From contig NZ_CP146287.1 of assembly GCF_037041345.1 (NCBI RefSeq), positions 623,501 through 687,500 on the forward strand: 64,000 bases of DNA, given 5' to 3'. A model generated the notes under the pieces. The model did no database searches. It saw only the letters and a list, made by a program, of their open reading frames with translations, and was not told the origin of the DNA. Source of the DNA: Abiotrophia defectiva ATCC 49176 (lineage in GTDB: Bacteria > Bacillota > Bacilli > Lactobacillales > Aerococcaceae). Positions 26,869 to 35,084 of the stretch are shown piece by piece. Within the stretch, counting starts at the first letter, position 1; every line of letters begins with the position of its first letter. The translations under genes and the position numbers were made by a program.

Positions 26869-28000
26869 AAAGAAACAGAAGAAATCAAATATCCAAGCTG
26901 CTCAAGATAAAGCTCAGGCTGCAATCATTGAAACAAATAATGCCATTGGAGATCTAGGAGAACATACAAGCAGTTTATATAAGTCATTAACGATCATACA
27001 GAAACAATTTGATAAAATACGCAATATTCCTAGTGAACAAAAGCTTCAGTATGAGGAATTAAAAAAGATAAGATTGAATTGGAAGCAACAAGTAGATAAG
27101 ATTGATAAGGACTATAAAAAAGCAACAGTAAAAAATGCAGGTGCAGCAGCAGCAGGAGCTGGAATGGGCGTTGCAGTAGTAACAATGGGACCGACAGTAG
27201 CAATGGGTATTGCTACAACTTTTGGAGTTGCATCAACTGGTACTGCCATCTCTACTTTAAGTGGTGCTGCGGCTACTAATGCTGCATTGGCATGGCTTGG
27301 AGGTGGATCACTTGTTGCAGGCGGTGGCGGTATGGCAGCAGGAAATGCTTTTCTTGCTATGGCAGGTCCAGTTGGATGGGCTATCGCCGGTGTTTCTTTG
27401 TTAGCTAGTGGATTATTCTTTTGGAAATTTAAGAGTGATAAGAACCGCTTAGAAAATGTATTTATCGCTATAAGTGAAAGAGATATAAAATCATATGAGC
27501 TTGCTATTGTTGAATTAAAGGAACGTATTAGTCGAATTATAGATGAAAACAATAAATTGACTGATGCCATAGGTGAAATAGAAAGTTTTGGGTTAGATTA
27601 TAATAAGATGTCTGAAGCGCATCACTATGCACTTGGTTCATATGTAAATCTGATGCTATTATCAACGCAGTTACTAGTAAATCCGATCCAAGGATTATTA
27701 CCTAAATTTTCTGAGAAAGATTTTGATAGCTTTATGTCTTTGGAAGATAGAAAAGTAAATAATGAGACTTTCACAGAACACAAGGACTTTATTGTGTCTT
27801 TGGCAAATTTACTTTATAAGATTGAACTTGATGATAGAGATAAAAAGCTATTATGGAAGTTTCTTAGAAAGAATAAGGAAATGCTTAAATCGATGAATAT
27901 TTCAAAGAAAGAGTTTAGTTTGGAGATTATAAATGTAATTCTGGAAGCATTAAATTTTAAATATAAAATAAGAGGTAATTATTATGAGTGTGTGGAATAG
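26861..28000 (+). CDS. Coiled-coil protein with long Gly/Ala-rich membrane segment
   Basis: This is a 379-residue protein. Residues 1-85 are a Lys/Gln-rich helical, probably coiled-coil region (KKKQKKSNIQAAQDKAQAAI). Residues ~88-185 are exceptionally Gly/Ala-rich and hydrophobic, with repeated G-x3-G spacing (GAGMGVAVVTMGPTVAMGIA, ending AGPVGWAIAGVSLLASGLFF). The rest is helical and charged. Glycine-zipper segments of this kind occur in membrane-inserting and pore-forming proteins. The start overlaps the previous gene by 8 bp and the end overlaps the next by 17 bp, so all three are one translationally coupled unit. Function unknown; a membrane effector is inferred. Confidence 0.75.
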   Translation: MSKKKQKKSNIQAAQDKAQAAIIETNNAIGDLGEHTSSLYKSLTIIQKQFDKIRNIPSEQKLQYEELKKIRLNWKQQVDKIDKDYKKATVKNAGAAAAGAGMGVAVVTMGPTVAMGIATTFGVASTGTAISTLSGAAATNAALAWLGGGSLVAGGGGMAAGNAFLAMAGPVGWAIAGVSLLASGLFFWKFKSDKNRLENVFIAISERDIKSYELAIVELKERISRIIDENNKLTDAIGEIESFGLDYNKMSEAHHYALGSYVNLMLLSTQLLVNPIQGLLPKFSEKDFDSFMSLEDRKVNNETFTEHKDFIVSLANLLYKIELDDRDKKLLWKFLRKNKEMLKSMNISKKEFSLEIINVILEALNFKYKIRGNYYECVE

Positions 28001-28525
28001 AGAAGGAATACCGCATAAAGGTTGGAAATGTATAGATGTTATTGATGTAGCTGAATTTGCGAATCAAGGAGAACCAATTTCATATGAGCAGTGTGGAATG
28101 TGGGAAACGAGAAAATACGATATGCGCATGTAATGGTGCATCCTGATTATGCTGAAGAAATACATGTAGGTTGTGTATGTGCAGAAAAAATGACGGATGA
28201 TTACATTAATCCACGCAAATCGGAAAGGGCGCTAAAAAATAGAAACTCGAGAAAAAATAATTTTAATAGAGCTCAGTGGAATTTCAATGCGACTAAAAAG
28301 ACTTACAGTAAAAAGTATAAAGGTGAATACATTACCATTATGCAAAGTAGATATGGAAACTGGGGTGTTTTTTTTGCTGGCCAGCGTATTTGGGATTATG
28401 ATGAACAGAAAATTAGAACTTTTGAAGAAGCTGAAAGAGTAGCATTCTTAATATTTGAAAAGTATCATACCACACAAGAAGAACGTGAATTTCAGTTTTA
28501 TCTTGAACAAAGCAGGCAGCTATGA
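27984..28525 (+). pseudogene. Cys-motif (zinc-binding-like) protein, frameshifted third gene of the cassette
   Basis: ATG 27984 (overlapping the previous gene by 17 bp) gives MSVWNREGIPHKGWKCIDVI and reaches EQCGMW before losing the family pattern and stopping at 28132. One base added after 28099 would read CGMCGNEKIRYAHVMVHPDY and continue in the frame that stays open to 28525. That downstream part has HVGCVCAEKMTDDYINPRK and a basic region. Two Cys pairs (CxxC, CxC) suggest zinc binding. It is either a recent pseudogene or a sequencing error. Family function is unknown to me. Confidence 0.7.
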
Positions 28526-28540
28526 TTGGTTCGTAAATTA

Positions 28541-28693
28541 TAACGATAACTTTTTAACCGTTAAAAAACTTTACTAGACACGATTGACCATACGTACTTA
28601 CAATGTGGAATTAGGTCAGACGTACTTCCTTTCGTGTCGATCTACGTGGAGTGTGTGGCACTACTTGTACGAGCTGAGGCATCAACAAAGTAA
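28541..28693 (+). pseudogene. Second rlmCD 3' end (att scar)
   Basis: Frame 28619-28693 reads DVLPFVSIYVECVALLVRAE then ASTK and a stop. This matches the C-terminal block of RlmCD-type methyltransferases (D-M-F-P...HVE-x-V-x-L). The sequence is of a different subtype from the copy at 25.1 kb. Just upstream is TAACGATAAC (28541-28550) and the palindrome tttttaaccgttaaaaa. The position fits an internal junction between two tandem integrated elements. Confidence 0.65.
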
Positions 28694-28738
28694 AAATTGA
28701 ATATATTGACATTTCCAGCACCGGATGGAGTGAAAACA

Positions 28739-29137
28739 ATGCATCATATTGAGATTTATGTAAGTAATTTAGAGAAAACCAAGGAATTCTATTCTTGGAT
28801 ACTTAGCATTTTAGGTTTTGAGTTGTTTCAAGAATGGAAAGACGGATTTTCCTATAAAAAGGACGAATTTTATATTGTTTTTGTACAGACAAAAGAAAAG
28901 TATCTTAATAACGAATACAATAGATGTAATATAGGCTTAAATCACCTTGCTTTCCGTTGTCAAACTAAGGACAAAATCGATCAAATTCGGAAGAATCTTA
29001 TTCAAAGGAATATAGTTTTGCTTTATGATGATAAATATCCATATGCCGGTGGTGCTGAACATTATGCAGTCTATTTCGAAGATCCGGATAGGATTAAAAT
29101 AGAAATTTGCTTGGATGAACTTAAAAATTGTCAGTAA
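28739..29137 (+). CDS. VOC (glyoxalase/bleomycin-resistance) superfamily protein
   Basis: This 132-residue protein starts at ATG 28739 (ribosome site ggag; an upstream TTG at 28697 is less likely). It has the beta-alpha-beta-beta-beta layout of the VOC fold, with metal-ligand positions in MHHIEIYVSNLEKTKEFYSW, GLNHLAFRCQTKDKIDQIRK and EHYAVYFEDPDRIKIEICL. Members include glyoxalase I and antibiotic-binding or -modifying enzymes; the substrate cannot be read. It lies between two rlmCD 3' ends, so it is cargo of the second integrated element. Confidence 0.82.
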   Translation: MHHIEIYVSNLEKTKEFYSWILSILGFELFQEWKDGFSYKKDEFYIVFVQTKEKYLNNEYNRCNIGLNHLAFRCQTKDKIDQIRKNLIQRNIVLLYDDKYPYAGGAEHYAVYFEDPDRIKIEICLDELKNCQ

Positions 29138-29180
29138 TGATGATCAATGTTAAATTTCAGTTTGTTGAGGGAACCCCTTT

Positions 29181-29282
29181 TAACGATAACCTGATGTTAT
29201 TGTTAAAAAGTATGTGGATATGTTTTTCATGACTGCGCATGTTGAGACGGTAGTCTTGATGTCAAGAGTCGAGGGAAAATAA
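29181..29282 (+). pseudogene. Third rlmCD 3' end (att scar)
   Basis: Frame 29214-29282 reads VDMFFMTAHVETVVLMSRVE then GK and a stop. It aligns almost base for base with the end of the rlmCD pseudogene (VDMFPMTAHVEAVVLMSK). No upstream part of the gene is present. TAACGATAAC at 29181-29190 repeats the 10-mer at 28541, inside an imperfect 31-bp palindrome (ttttaacgataac/gttattgttaaaa). This is the outer boundary of the rlmCD-targeted insertions. Confidence 0.85.
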
Positions 29283-29502
29283 GTCCGGAAGCCCGCTGTT
29301 TACGGGCGTTTCGTAAATCGGGCATGAAAACGCGGCAGGCTGCTCACCTTCTCAGTAAGAACCTATCGAAGGCCTGATATGTTTCCGCAGACAGAACCTG
29401 GTTAGGCACCGGATTAGATCTAGTGGTCGATATGGATGTTTTTGGCGGGTTGGGTTGCCGAGATAGATGTCAGAAATATAATGATGTTGGAGATGATGAA
29501 CT

Positions 29503-30084
29503 GTGAAGAATGAAGAGATGTCTACCCAGACGAAGAACAGTCTGGCGGTGGCTTTGAAAAAACGCATGGAAACCACGGAGTTTTCAAAGATCCGGGTCTC
29601 TGATCTGCTGAAAGACTGCAATATTGTTCGGTCTACATTCTATTATTATTTTTCTGATATATATGAGCTGCTCGAATGGATGTTGAATACTGAACTGATT
29701 GGCCTTCTTGAGAAGTGTGACGATCTTTATACATGGGATCAGGGGATCACGATGCTTATGGAGTATGTCAGGGACAATAGCAATATGTGCCTTTGTGCCT
29801 TCCACAGCATCGGTCGGGAATCTCTTGAGAAAATGTTTTATAAGAATTGCTATGTACTTATGGAACGCTTCGTCAATAACAGTTTCTCCGCCATAAATGT
29901 AGCTCCTGATGACAAAGCCTTTATTATGGATTTTTATGTCAGAGCGTACGTTTCCGCTTTGGCAGCATGGCTGATAGGAGGAATGAAAAAATCGCCGCAG
30001 GAAATGGTGGAACTGATGGAAAGGACAGTCGTAGGCGGTATTGAGGATGCCCTTATGCGAAGCGCGTCAGCACGAAAACGCTGA
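29503..30084 (+). CDS. TetR/AcrR-family transcriptional regulator
   Basis: This 193-residue regulator has an N-terminal TetR helix-turn-helix (TEFSKIRVSDLLKDCNIVRS, then TFYYYFSDIYELLEWML) and an all-helical ligand domain. The layout fits the subgroup with a short C-terminal domain, including DhaS-like regulators. GTG 29503 is used; ATG 29518 is an alternative. It precedes the oleate hydratase gene by about 150 bp on the same strand and probably controls it in response to fatty acids. Codon use looks clostridial rather than like the host genes. Confidence 0.85.
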   Translation: MKNEEMSTQTKNSLAVALKKRMETTEFSKIRVSDLLKDCNIVRSTFYYYFSDIYELLEWMLNTELIGLLEKCDDLYTWDQGITMLMEYVRDNSNMCLCAFHSIGRESLEKMFYKNCYVLMERFVNNSFSAINVAPDDKAFIMDFYVRAYVSALAAWLIGGMKKSPQEMVELMERTVVGGIEDALMRSASARKR

Positions 30085-30233
30085 TTCTCATGCGCCAACT
30101 TATAAGACAATTATGGCTTGGATGTCTCATATCGAACATCCGGGCCTTTTTTGCATGATGAATCAGAAAAGAGCGCTGGATATAATGACACTATCAAAGA
30201 AAATAAATCCAAAAAATCAGGAGGTAATCAGAT

Positions 30234-32153
30234 ATGGTAAGCGGAACGTACGAGATCATGATGAAGACACCGATGGGTGTCAAGAAGGGAGAGATGATTC
30301 TCAAGGAGGACGGAGAAAAACTCTCCGGAGCATTTGTGATCAAGGGCAAGGAAAATTCTTTCGCCGATGGAACAGTAAGCGGAGATCATTTTACCTTTGA
30401 CGGCGAGCTGATGTCATCGATCGGCAAGATGGTCTATAGCTGTGAAGGTGATGTAACAGGAGACGAGGTTTCGGCAAAGGTAGTTGCTAAAAAGGCACTC
30501 TTACAATTACTGGTAAGAGAAAATAAAGAAAGCGAGGAATTAAAAATGTTAGGTAACCAGAAAAGAAAAGACAACAAGCAGTTTTACTTCGTAGGTGGCG
30601 GCATCGCCACACTGACCGGCGCGGCCTATCTGCTGCGCGACTGCGGCTTTGAGGGAAAGAATATCCACATTATTGAAGCTCTGCCAAAGACCGGCGGCTC
30701 CAATGATGCAGCAGGCGATCCGGAACACGGCTGGGTGATGCGAGGCGAGCGTATGATCAACCGACAGACTTATGAGAACTTCCAGGACATTCTGAGCAGC
30801 ATCCCGTCTCTTGAGCACGAAGGAAATTCCGTGGTAGACGATATGCTTGAGTTCTCAAATTCAAAACCCTGCTCCGCTAAGGCGCGATTTCTTGATGAGA
30901 CCGGCGAGATCGTGGACGTTTCCAGCTACGGTCTGAACAAACAGGAGATGATGCAGCTTGTTAACCTCTGGAAGACAGACGAGAGCGAGCTAGACGACTT
31001 GACGATCACGGACTGGTTCGGCGAATCTGACAGCCACTTCTTTCATACCGTCTTCTGGTATTGCTATGAAGCAACTTTCGCCTTCCAGTACTGGAGCAGC
31101 GTGGCAGAATTCAGACGTTACACCCTCCGCTTCTTCCATCTGATCCTCCGGCTCACGACAGCGAAGGGAGTTACGCTTACAGAACATAACCAGTATGAGA
31201 GCATCATCCTTCCGCTTATGGCCGTCCTTGAGGATGCCGGTGTAGAATTTATCTATAAAACAGCTGTGACAGATATGGATTTCGCCGAAGGTGACGAGAT
31301 CGTCGTGACCGGACTTCATACGCTCTCCGATGGTAAAGAGGGTTATATACAGCTTCACGATGGTGACATGGTCGTGGCAACACTCGGCTGCATGACAGAT
31401 AACGCTTCGTTTGGTTCATCGGATACTCCGGCTGTTATGGACACAAGTTATCCGATGAGCGCAACACTTTGGAAGAATATAAGCGCGAAGAAAGAAGGCC
31501 TCGGCAATCCTGATAAGTTCTTCACACATCCCGATAAGTCTGCATGGATGACCTTTAACTGCACATTCAAAGGTCATACGATGATGGATTGGTTAGAGAA
31601 ATACACCCATAACAAGACTGGTGAAGGTCTCTCCTCTACATTTGTTGAGTCACCTTGGCACATGGAACTCAGAAATCCGCTGCCTCCATTCTTCAAGAAC
31701 CAGACCGACGAATACTCATTCTCCTGGATGTGCGCCTTCTACAGCGGAAAAGTAGGAAAATATACCGGGAAAACCGAATTTGAATGCACTGGACGAGAAA
31801 TCCTTGAGGAGATTCTTATGAGTCTGCCTATGGATGATGAGACCCGTCAGAAGTGCCGTGATGAAGTCGTCGCTGCAATCCCCGTGATTATGCCGTACAT
31901 TGGTTCACAATTCCTGCCAAGAGCTGAGGGAGATCGCCCGGACGTTGTACCTGCAAATTCTGTCAATCTAGGCTTCACTGGTCAGTTCTGCGAGGTTCCT
32001 GAGGATGTGGTCTTCACTGAGGAGTATTCAGTTAGGGCATCCCGTATGGCAGTATATCAACTGCTCGGAATCAAGAGAGAAGTAGCGCCTGTAAAACCGA
32101 TCAAATATGATGCACGCATACTTCTCGGAGCGCTCATTTCATTTCTCAAGTAA
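30234..32153 (+). CDS. Oleate hydratase (67-kDa myosin-cross-reactive antigen family) with extra N-terminal domain
   Basis: This is a 639-residue ORF. From Met105 it is a flavoprotein of the oleate hydratase family, which adds water to oleate to give 10-hydroxystearate and detoxifies unsaturated fatty acids. Motifs are FYFVGGGIATLTGAAYLLRD (FAD), EALPKTGGSNDAAGDPEHGW, MRGERMINRQTYENFQDILS, ATLGCMTDNASFGSSDTP and NLGFTGQFCEVPEDVVFTEE. Residues 1-86 form a separate small beta-rich domain (GTYEIMMKTPMGVKKGEM, repeated DGTVSGDHFTFDGEL pattern) that I know as a stand-alone protein beside redox enzymes. A second ribosome site (gcgagg) precedes Met105, so a separate start is possible. Clostridial-type codon use. 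Confidence 0.88.
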   Translation: MVSGTYEIMMKTPMGVKKGEMILKEDGEKLSGAFVIKGKENSFADGTVSGDHFTFDGELMSSIGKMVYSCEGDVTGDEVSAKVVAKKALLQLLVRENKESEELKMLGNQKRKDNKQFYFVGGGIATLTGAAYLLRDCGFEGKNIHIIEALPKTGGSNDAAGDPEHGWVMRGERMINRQTYENFQDILSSIPSLEHEGNSVVDDMLEFSNSKPCSAKARFLDETGEIVDVSSYGLNKQEMMQLVNLWKTDESELDDLTITDWFGESDSHFFHTVFWYCYEATFAFQYWSSVAEFRRYTLRFFHLILRLTTAKGVTLTEHNQYESIILPLMAVLEDAGVEFIYKTAVTDMDFAEGDEIVVTGLHTLSDGKEGYIQLHDGDMVVATLGCMTDNASFGSSDTPAVMDTSYPMSATLWKNISAKKEGLGNPDKFFTHPDKSAWMTFNCTFKGHTMMDWLEKYTHNKTGEGLSSTFVESPWHMELRNPLPPFFKNQTDEYSFSWMCAFYSGKVGKYTGKTEFECTGREILEEILMSLPMDDETRQKCRDEVVAAIPVIMPYIGSQFLPRAEGDRPDVVPANSVNLGFTGQFCEVPEDVVFTEEYSVRASRMAVYQLLGIKREVAPVKPIKYDARILLGALISFLK

Positions 32154-32173
32154 TTGTAATGATTTAGTTAAAG

Positions 32174-32216
32174 AAGCTCCCCATCTCCGGAAATCCCGGT
32201 GGTGGGGAGCTTTCTT
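32174..32216 (+). terminator. Terminator of the oleate hydratase gene
   Basis: aagctccccat pairs with gtggggagctt around ccggg/cccgg, followed by tttctta. Confidence 0.85.
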
Positions 32217-32473
32217 ATTCCATGATATCCACGCTGGCGCCCGATTTGAACTCGACCACGAAGCAGCCGGGAAAAAGGGTGATTCGCTGGATGAGCGTCT
32301 TGACCTGTGATTCGTCAAAGTCTGTAATCTTCGTCTTCTCTTTCTTGATGAAGTCCTGAAGTTCTTTGACCCGGTTCATGATCTCGTTCCGGTCTTGGTC
32401 GTCGGTCTGCGCCTGCTTTTTCATCTGCTGGAGGCGGAGGATCTCGTCGGTGATGGCGTCGTAGCTTTTCTGG
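32215..32473 (-). pseudogene. C-terminal tail of a large serine recombinase
   Basis: On the minus strand a coiled-coil region (SYDAITDEILRLQQMKKQAQ, then VKELQDFIKKEKTKITDFDE) is followed by a terminal strand pair (LFPGCFVVEFKSGASVDIME). This is the standard C-terminus of large serine recombinases of clostridial transposons. About 83 residues remain; the catalytic domain is missing and the fragment stops where repeat cluster B begins (about 32474). It is probably the scar of the element that brought the TetR and hydratase genes. Confidence 0.75.
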
Positions 32474-33100
32474 AAAACGGCGAATTTCCCTAGTTTCCGG
32501 CAAAAACAAAGGAGCCAGCGGCCCACTCGAGAAAGTGGGCCACTAGCTCACGTCAAAACGTCGAATTTCCCTGATTTCCGGCAAAAACAAATGAGCCAGT
32601 GGCCCACTATGGAAAGTGGGCCACTAGCTCACGTCAAAACGTCGAATTTCCCTGATTTCCGGCAAAAACAGAGGAGCTAGTGGACCAGTCTGGAAAGTGG
32701 GCCACTAGCTCACGTCAAACCGGCGAATTCCCCTGGTTTCCAGCAAAAACAGAGGAGCCAGTGGTCCACTCTGGAAAGTGGACCACTGGCTCAGACCAAA
32801 CCGGCAATTTCCCCTTGTTTTCCTGCAAAAACAAAGGAGCCAGTGGCCCACTCTGGAAAGTGGACCACTAGCTCACGTCAAAACGACGAATTTCCCTAGT
32901 TTCCGGCAAAAACAGAGGAGCCAGTGGACCACTAGCTCACGCCAAACCGGCGAATTTCTCTGGTTTCCGGCAAAAACAAAGGAGCCAGTGGACCACTCAG
33001 GAAAGTGGACCACTAGCTCACGCCAAACCGGCGAATTCCCCCTGGTTTCCGGCAAAATCAGAGGAGCCAGTGGACCACTCAGGAAAGTGGACCACTGGCT
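32474..33100 (-). repeat. Palindromic repeat cluster B (8 cores)
   Basis: Cores lie at 32513-32548, 32594-32629, 32675-32710, 32756-32791, 32838-32873, 32919-32937 (half-length, centre deleted), 32983-33018 and 33065-33100. Spacing is 81-82 bp except after the shortened core. Spacers (tcacgtcaaaacgtcgaat and ttccggcaaaaacaaagg) match the reverse complement of those in clusters C-E, so the array is inverted. Confidence 0.93.
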
Positions 33101-33306
33101 CCCACAAAATCGGCGACTATCCCTGGTTTCGATTGCTTTCTGCAAGTCACAAGCGCTTAAGCCCGGCCCAGCCACAAGGTAAGGGCTTTTCAGTCACTTT
33201 CTGTCTCTAAGGCAACAAGAAGATGACAAAAAATCCTGCAAACGTGACCATGCCTGATTTATCAAGGATAGCGACCCATAAAGCCTGTCAGGGCCTAGCA
33301 CATGTG

Positions 33307-33365
33307 TTGACAGATGAGCAGACTTTCGATAAACTTTGATTATCAAATAGTTTGATATTCAAAAT
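33307..33365 (+). promoter_or_regulatory. fab operon promoter with two FabT operators
   Basis: TTGACA (33307-33312) and TAAACT (33330-33335) are 17 bp apart. Two FabT-type palindromes follow: ctttgattatcaaatag (33334-33350) and agtttgatattcaaaat (33349-33365). They overlap the -10 box and the start region, so FabT with acyl-ACP would block initiation. FabT is the first gene of the operon, giving autorepression. Confidence 0.85.
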
Positions 33366-33386
33366 AAGTTAAAGGGGTGATAGTGA

Positions 33387-33845
33387 GTGGACCATTCGAC
33401 CATTTTTGAAATGAACGAATTTTTGGTCTCTATCTTTAATGAAATTCTGTTAATTGAAGAAACTTCGCTCAAGATGAGTGAGTTTTCGGATTTATCAATC
33501 AAGGAAATGCATACGATTGAAGCTATTGGTTTGGGCGGCAACTTGAGCTCTTCGGAGGTGGCTAAGAAAATTGCCATCACCATGGGGACCCTGTCAGTGT
33601 CCATTCAAAACTTAGTAAAAAAAGGCTATGTTGAGCGTGTGTCCTCACCCAGCGATCGCCGGGTGGTGCTACTCAAGCTAACCAAGCGGGGTAAATTACT
33701 CTATCGGATCCACCGCAAGTTCCACTTGAACATGGTAGCCGAGACCCTCAACGGCATGGAGCCTGAAGAGGCGGCCACCCTAGTCAAGGGCCTACGTAAT
33801 TTACATCGTTTCTTGGACAACGCTAAACAACGATTAGGAGAGTAA
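33387..33845 (+). CDS. fabT: MarR-family fatty-acid repressor FabT
   Basis: This 152-residue MarR regulator has the winged-helix core ALGGNLSS-like segment read as GLGGNLSSSEVAKKIAIT, then VKKGYVERVSSPSDRRVVLL (wing) and KLTKRGKLLYRIHRKFH. FabT binds long-chain acyl-ACP and represses fatty-acid synthesis in streptococci and relatives. GTG 33387 is the start, nine bases after aaagggg. It is followed directly by fabH (1-bp gap), and its own operators lie in the promoter. Confidence 0.93.
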   Translation: MDHSTIFEMNEFLVSIFNEILLIEETSLKMSEFSDLSIKEMHTIEAIGLGGNLSSSEVAKKIAITMGTLSVSIQNLVKKGYVERVSSPSDRRVVLLKLTKRGKLLYRIHRKFHLNMVAETLNGMEPEEAATLVKGLRNLHRFLDNAKQRLGE

Positions 33846-33846
33846 G

Positions 33847-34794
33847 ATGAGTCGTATTATTGCAACAGGTGCTTATTTACCTGGACAAGCCTGGTCCAAC
33901 GACCAATTAATCAATGCTTATCAACTAGAATCCAGTGACGAGTGGATTGTCCAACGGACAGGAATTCACCAACGTTACTTCGCAGCTGAGCACGAAACCG
34001 TCGCGATGATGGCGAGTGAGGCGGCCAAGCAATTATTGAAGAATTTATCCCCTGACATTGTCAGCCAAATTCGTCATATTGTCGTCGCAACCATGTCGGC
34101 TAAGGCTGCGACCCCATCTATTGCCTGCCAAGTGCAAGCCATGATTGGGGCCGAAGGGGCTTGGGGCTTTGACCTCAACGGCGCCTGTTCTGGTTTTGTA
34201 ATGGCGATGGAAGTAGCCAACCGCCTGGCAGCTAGCCAGACCCAAGGTTACACCCTAGTCATCGGTGCTGAGAAGATGAGTCAGATTGTGGATCTGACAG
34301 ACCGTACCACTGCCGTCTTGTTCGGTGATGGGGCGGGCGCTGTCCTGATTCAACATGATGGTCAAGAACTCAGCGGCTATGCTAGTCAAGTCTTTGCCCA
34401 AGGAACAGGGGGCGCGGCCATTGAGGTCCATGAAGCGTCCGATGGTCAGTGGGCTATGCAGATGCAAGGGCGTGACGTCTTCAATTTCGTCAAACGAACT
34501 GTCATCAAAACCCTAGCAAACTTTATTGAGCAGAATGATTTTGATATTGACTATTTGATTTGTCACCAAGCGAACCAACGCTTGTTAAATCTGATTGCGG
34601 ACAAGTTGTCCCTAGAAGAAAGCAAGGTACCTGCCAATATTGCCCAAGCGGCCAATACATCAGCAGGCTCTATCCCAATTCTCCTAGACCAACTGGTTCG
34701 TGACGGGCGATTGCGACTGGATGGAACGCAGTCTATTATCCTAAGTGGCTTCGGTGCTGGCTTAGCCTGGGGTCACCTACACCTTTCCATCTAA
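33847..34794 (+). CDS. fabH: 3-oxoacyl-ACP synthase III (KASIII)
   Basis: This 315-residue enzyme condenses acetyl-CoA with malonyl-ACP to start fatty-acid synthesis. The catalytic triad is visible: Cys114 in LNGACSGFVMAM, His in LICHQANQRLL and Asn in ANTSAGSIPILL. SSDEWIVQRTGI near the N-terminus is a KASIII signature. It is the second gene of the operon. Confidence 0.97.
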   Translation: MSRIIATGAYLPGQAWSNDQLINAYQLESSDEWIVQRTGIHQRYFAAEHETVAMMASEAAKQLLKNLSPDIVSQIRHIVVATMSAKAATPSIACQVQAMIGAEGAWGFDLNGACSGFVMAMEVANRLAASQTQGYTLVIGAEKMSQIVDLTDRTTAVLFGDGAGAVLIQHDGQELSGYASQVFAQGTGGAAIEVHEASDGQWAMQMQGRDVFNFVKRTVIKTLANFIEQNDFDIDYLICHQANQRLLNLIADKLSLEESKVPANIAQAANTSAGSIPILLDQLVRDGRLRLDGTQSIILSGFGAGLAWGHLHLSI

Positions 34795-34835
34795 AAATCA
34801 AAAAAATATTATTTATTTAATGGAGGATCATTATT

Positions 34836-35054
34836 ATGACATTTGAAAAAGTACAAGCGATTATTGCAAACCAATTAGGGATCGACGAAGCAGAAGTACA
34901 ATTAACCACTGACTTCGAAAACGACTTGAAAGCTGACAGCTTAGACGTATTCCAAATCATCAGCGAAATCGAAGATGAATTAGACATCACGATCGACACT
35001 GACCAAAACTTGAAGACTGTTCAAGACTTAGTAAACTACATCGACTCTTTATAA
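34836..35054 (+). CDS. acpP: Acyl carrier protein
   Basis: This 72-residue acidic four-helix protein has the 4'-phosphopantetheine attachment Ser in [19 protein letters not shown]. It carries growing acyl chains between the Fab enzymes. Codon bias is strong. It has its own ribosome site (tggagg) after an A/T-rich 40-bp gap. Confidence 0.97.
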   Translation: MTFEKVQAIIANQLGIDEAEVQLTTDFENDLKADSLDVFQIISEIEDELDITIDTDQNLKTVQDLVNYIDSL

Positions 35055-35084
35055 TCTATTTTTCTTAAAGTTAGGACTGAAGGT

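Noticed and set aside
30041-30400. 119-codon ORF overlapping the TetR end and hydratase start
   Set aside because: It crosses two well-supported genes in another frame, and its product is low-complexity and basic.
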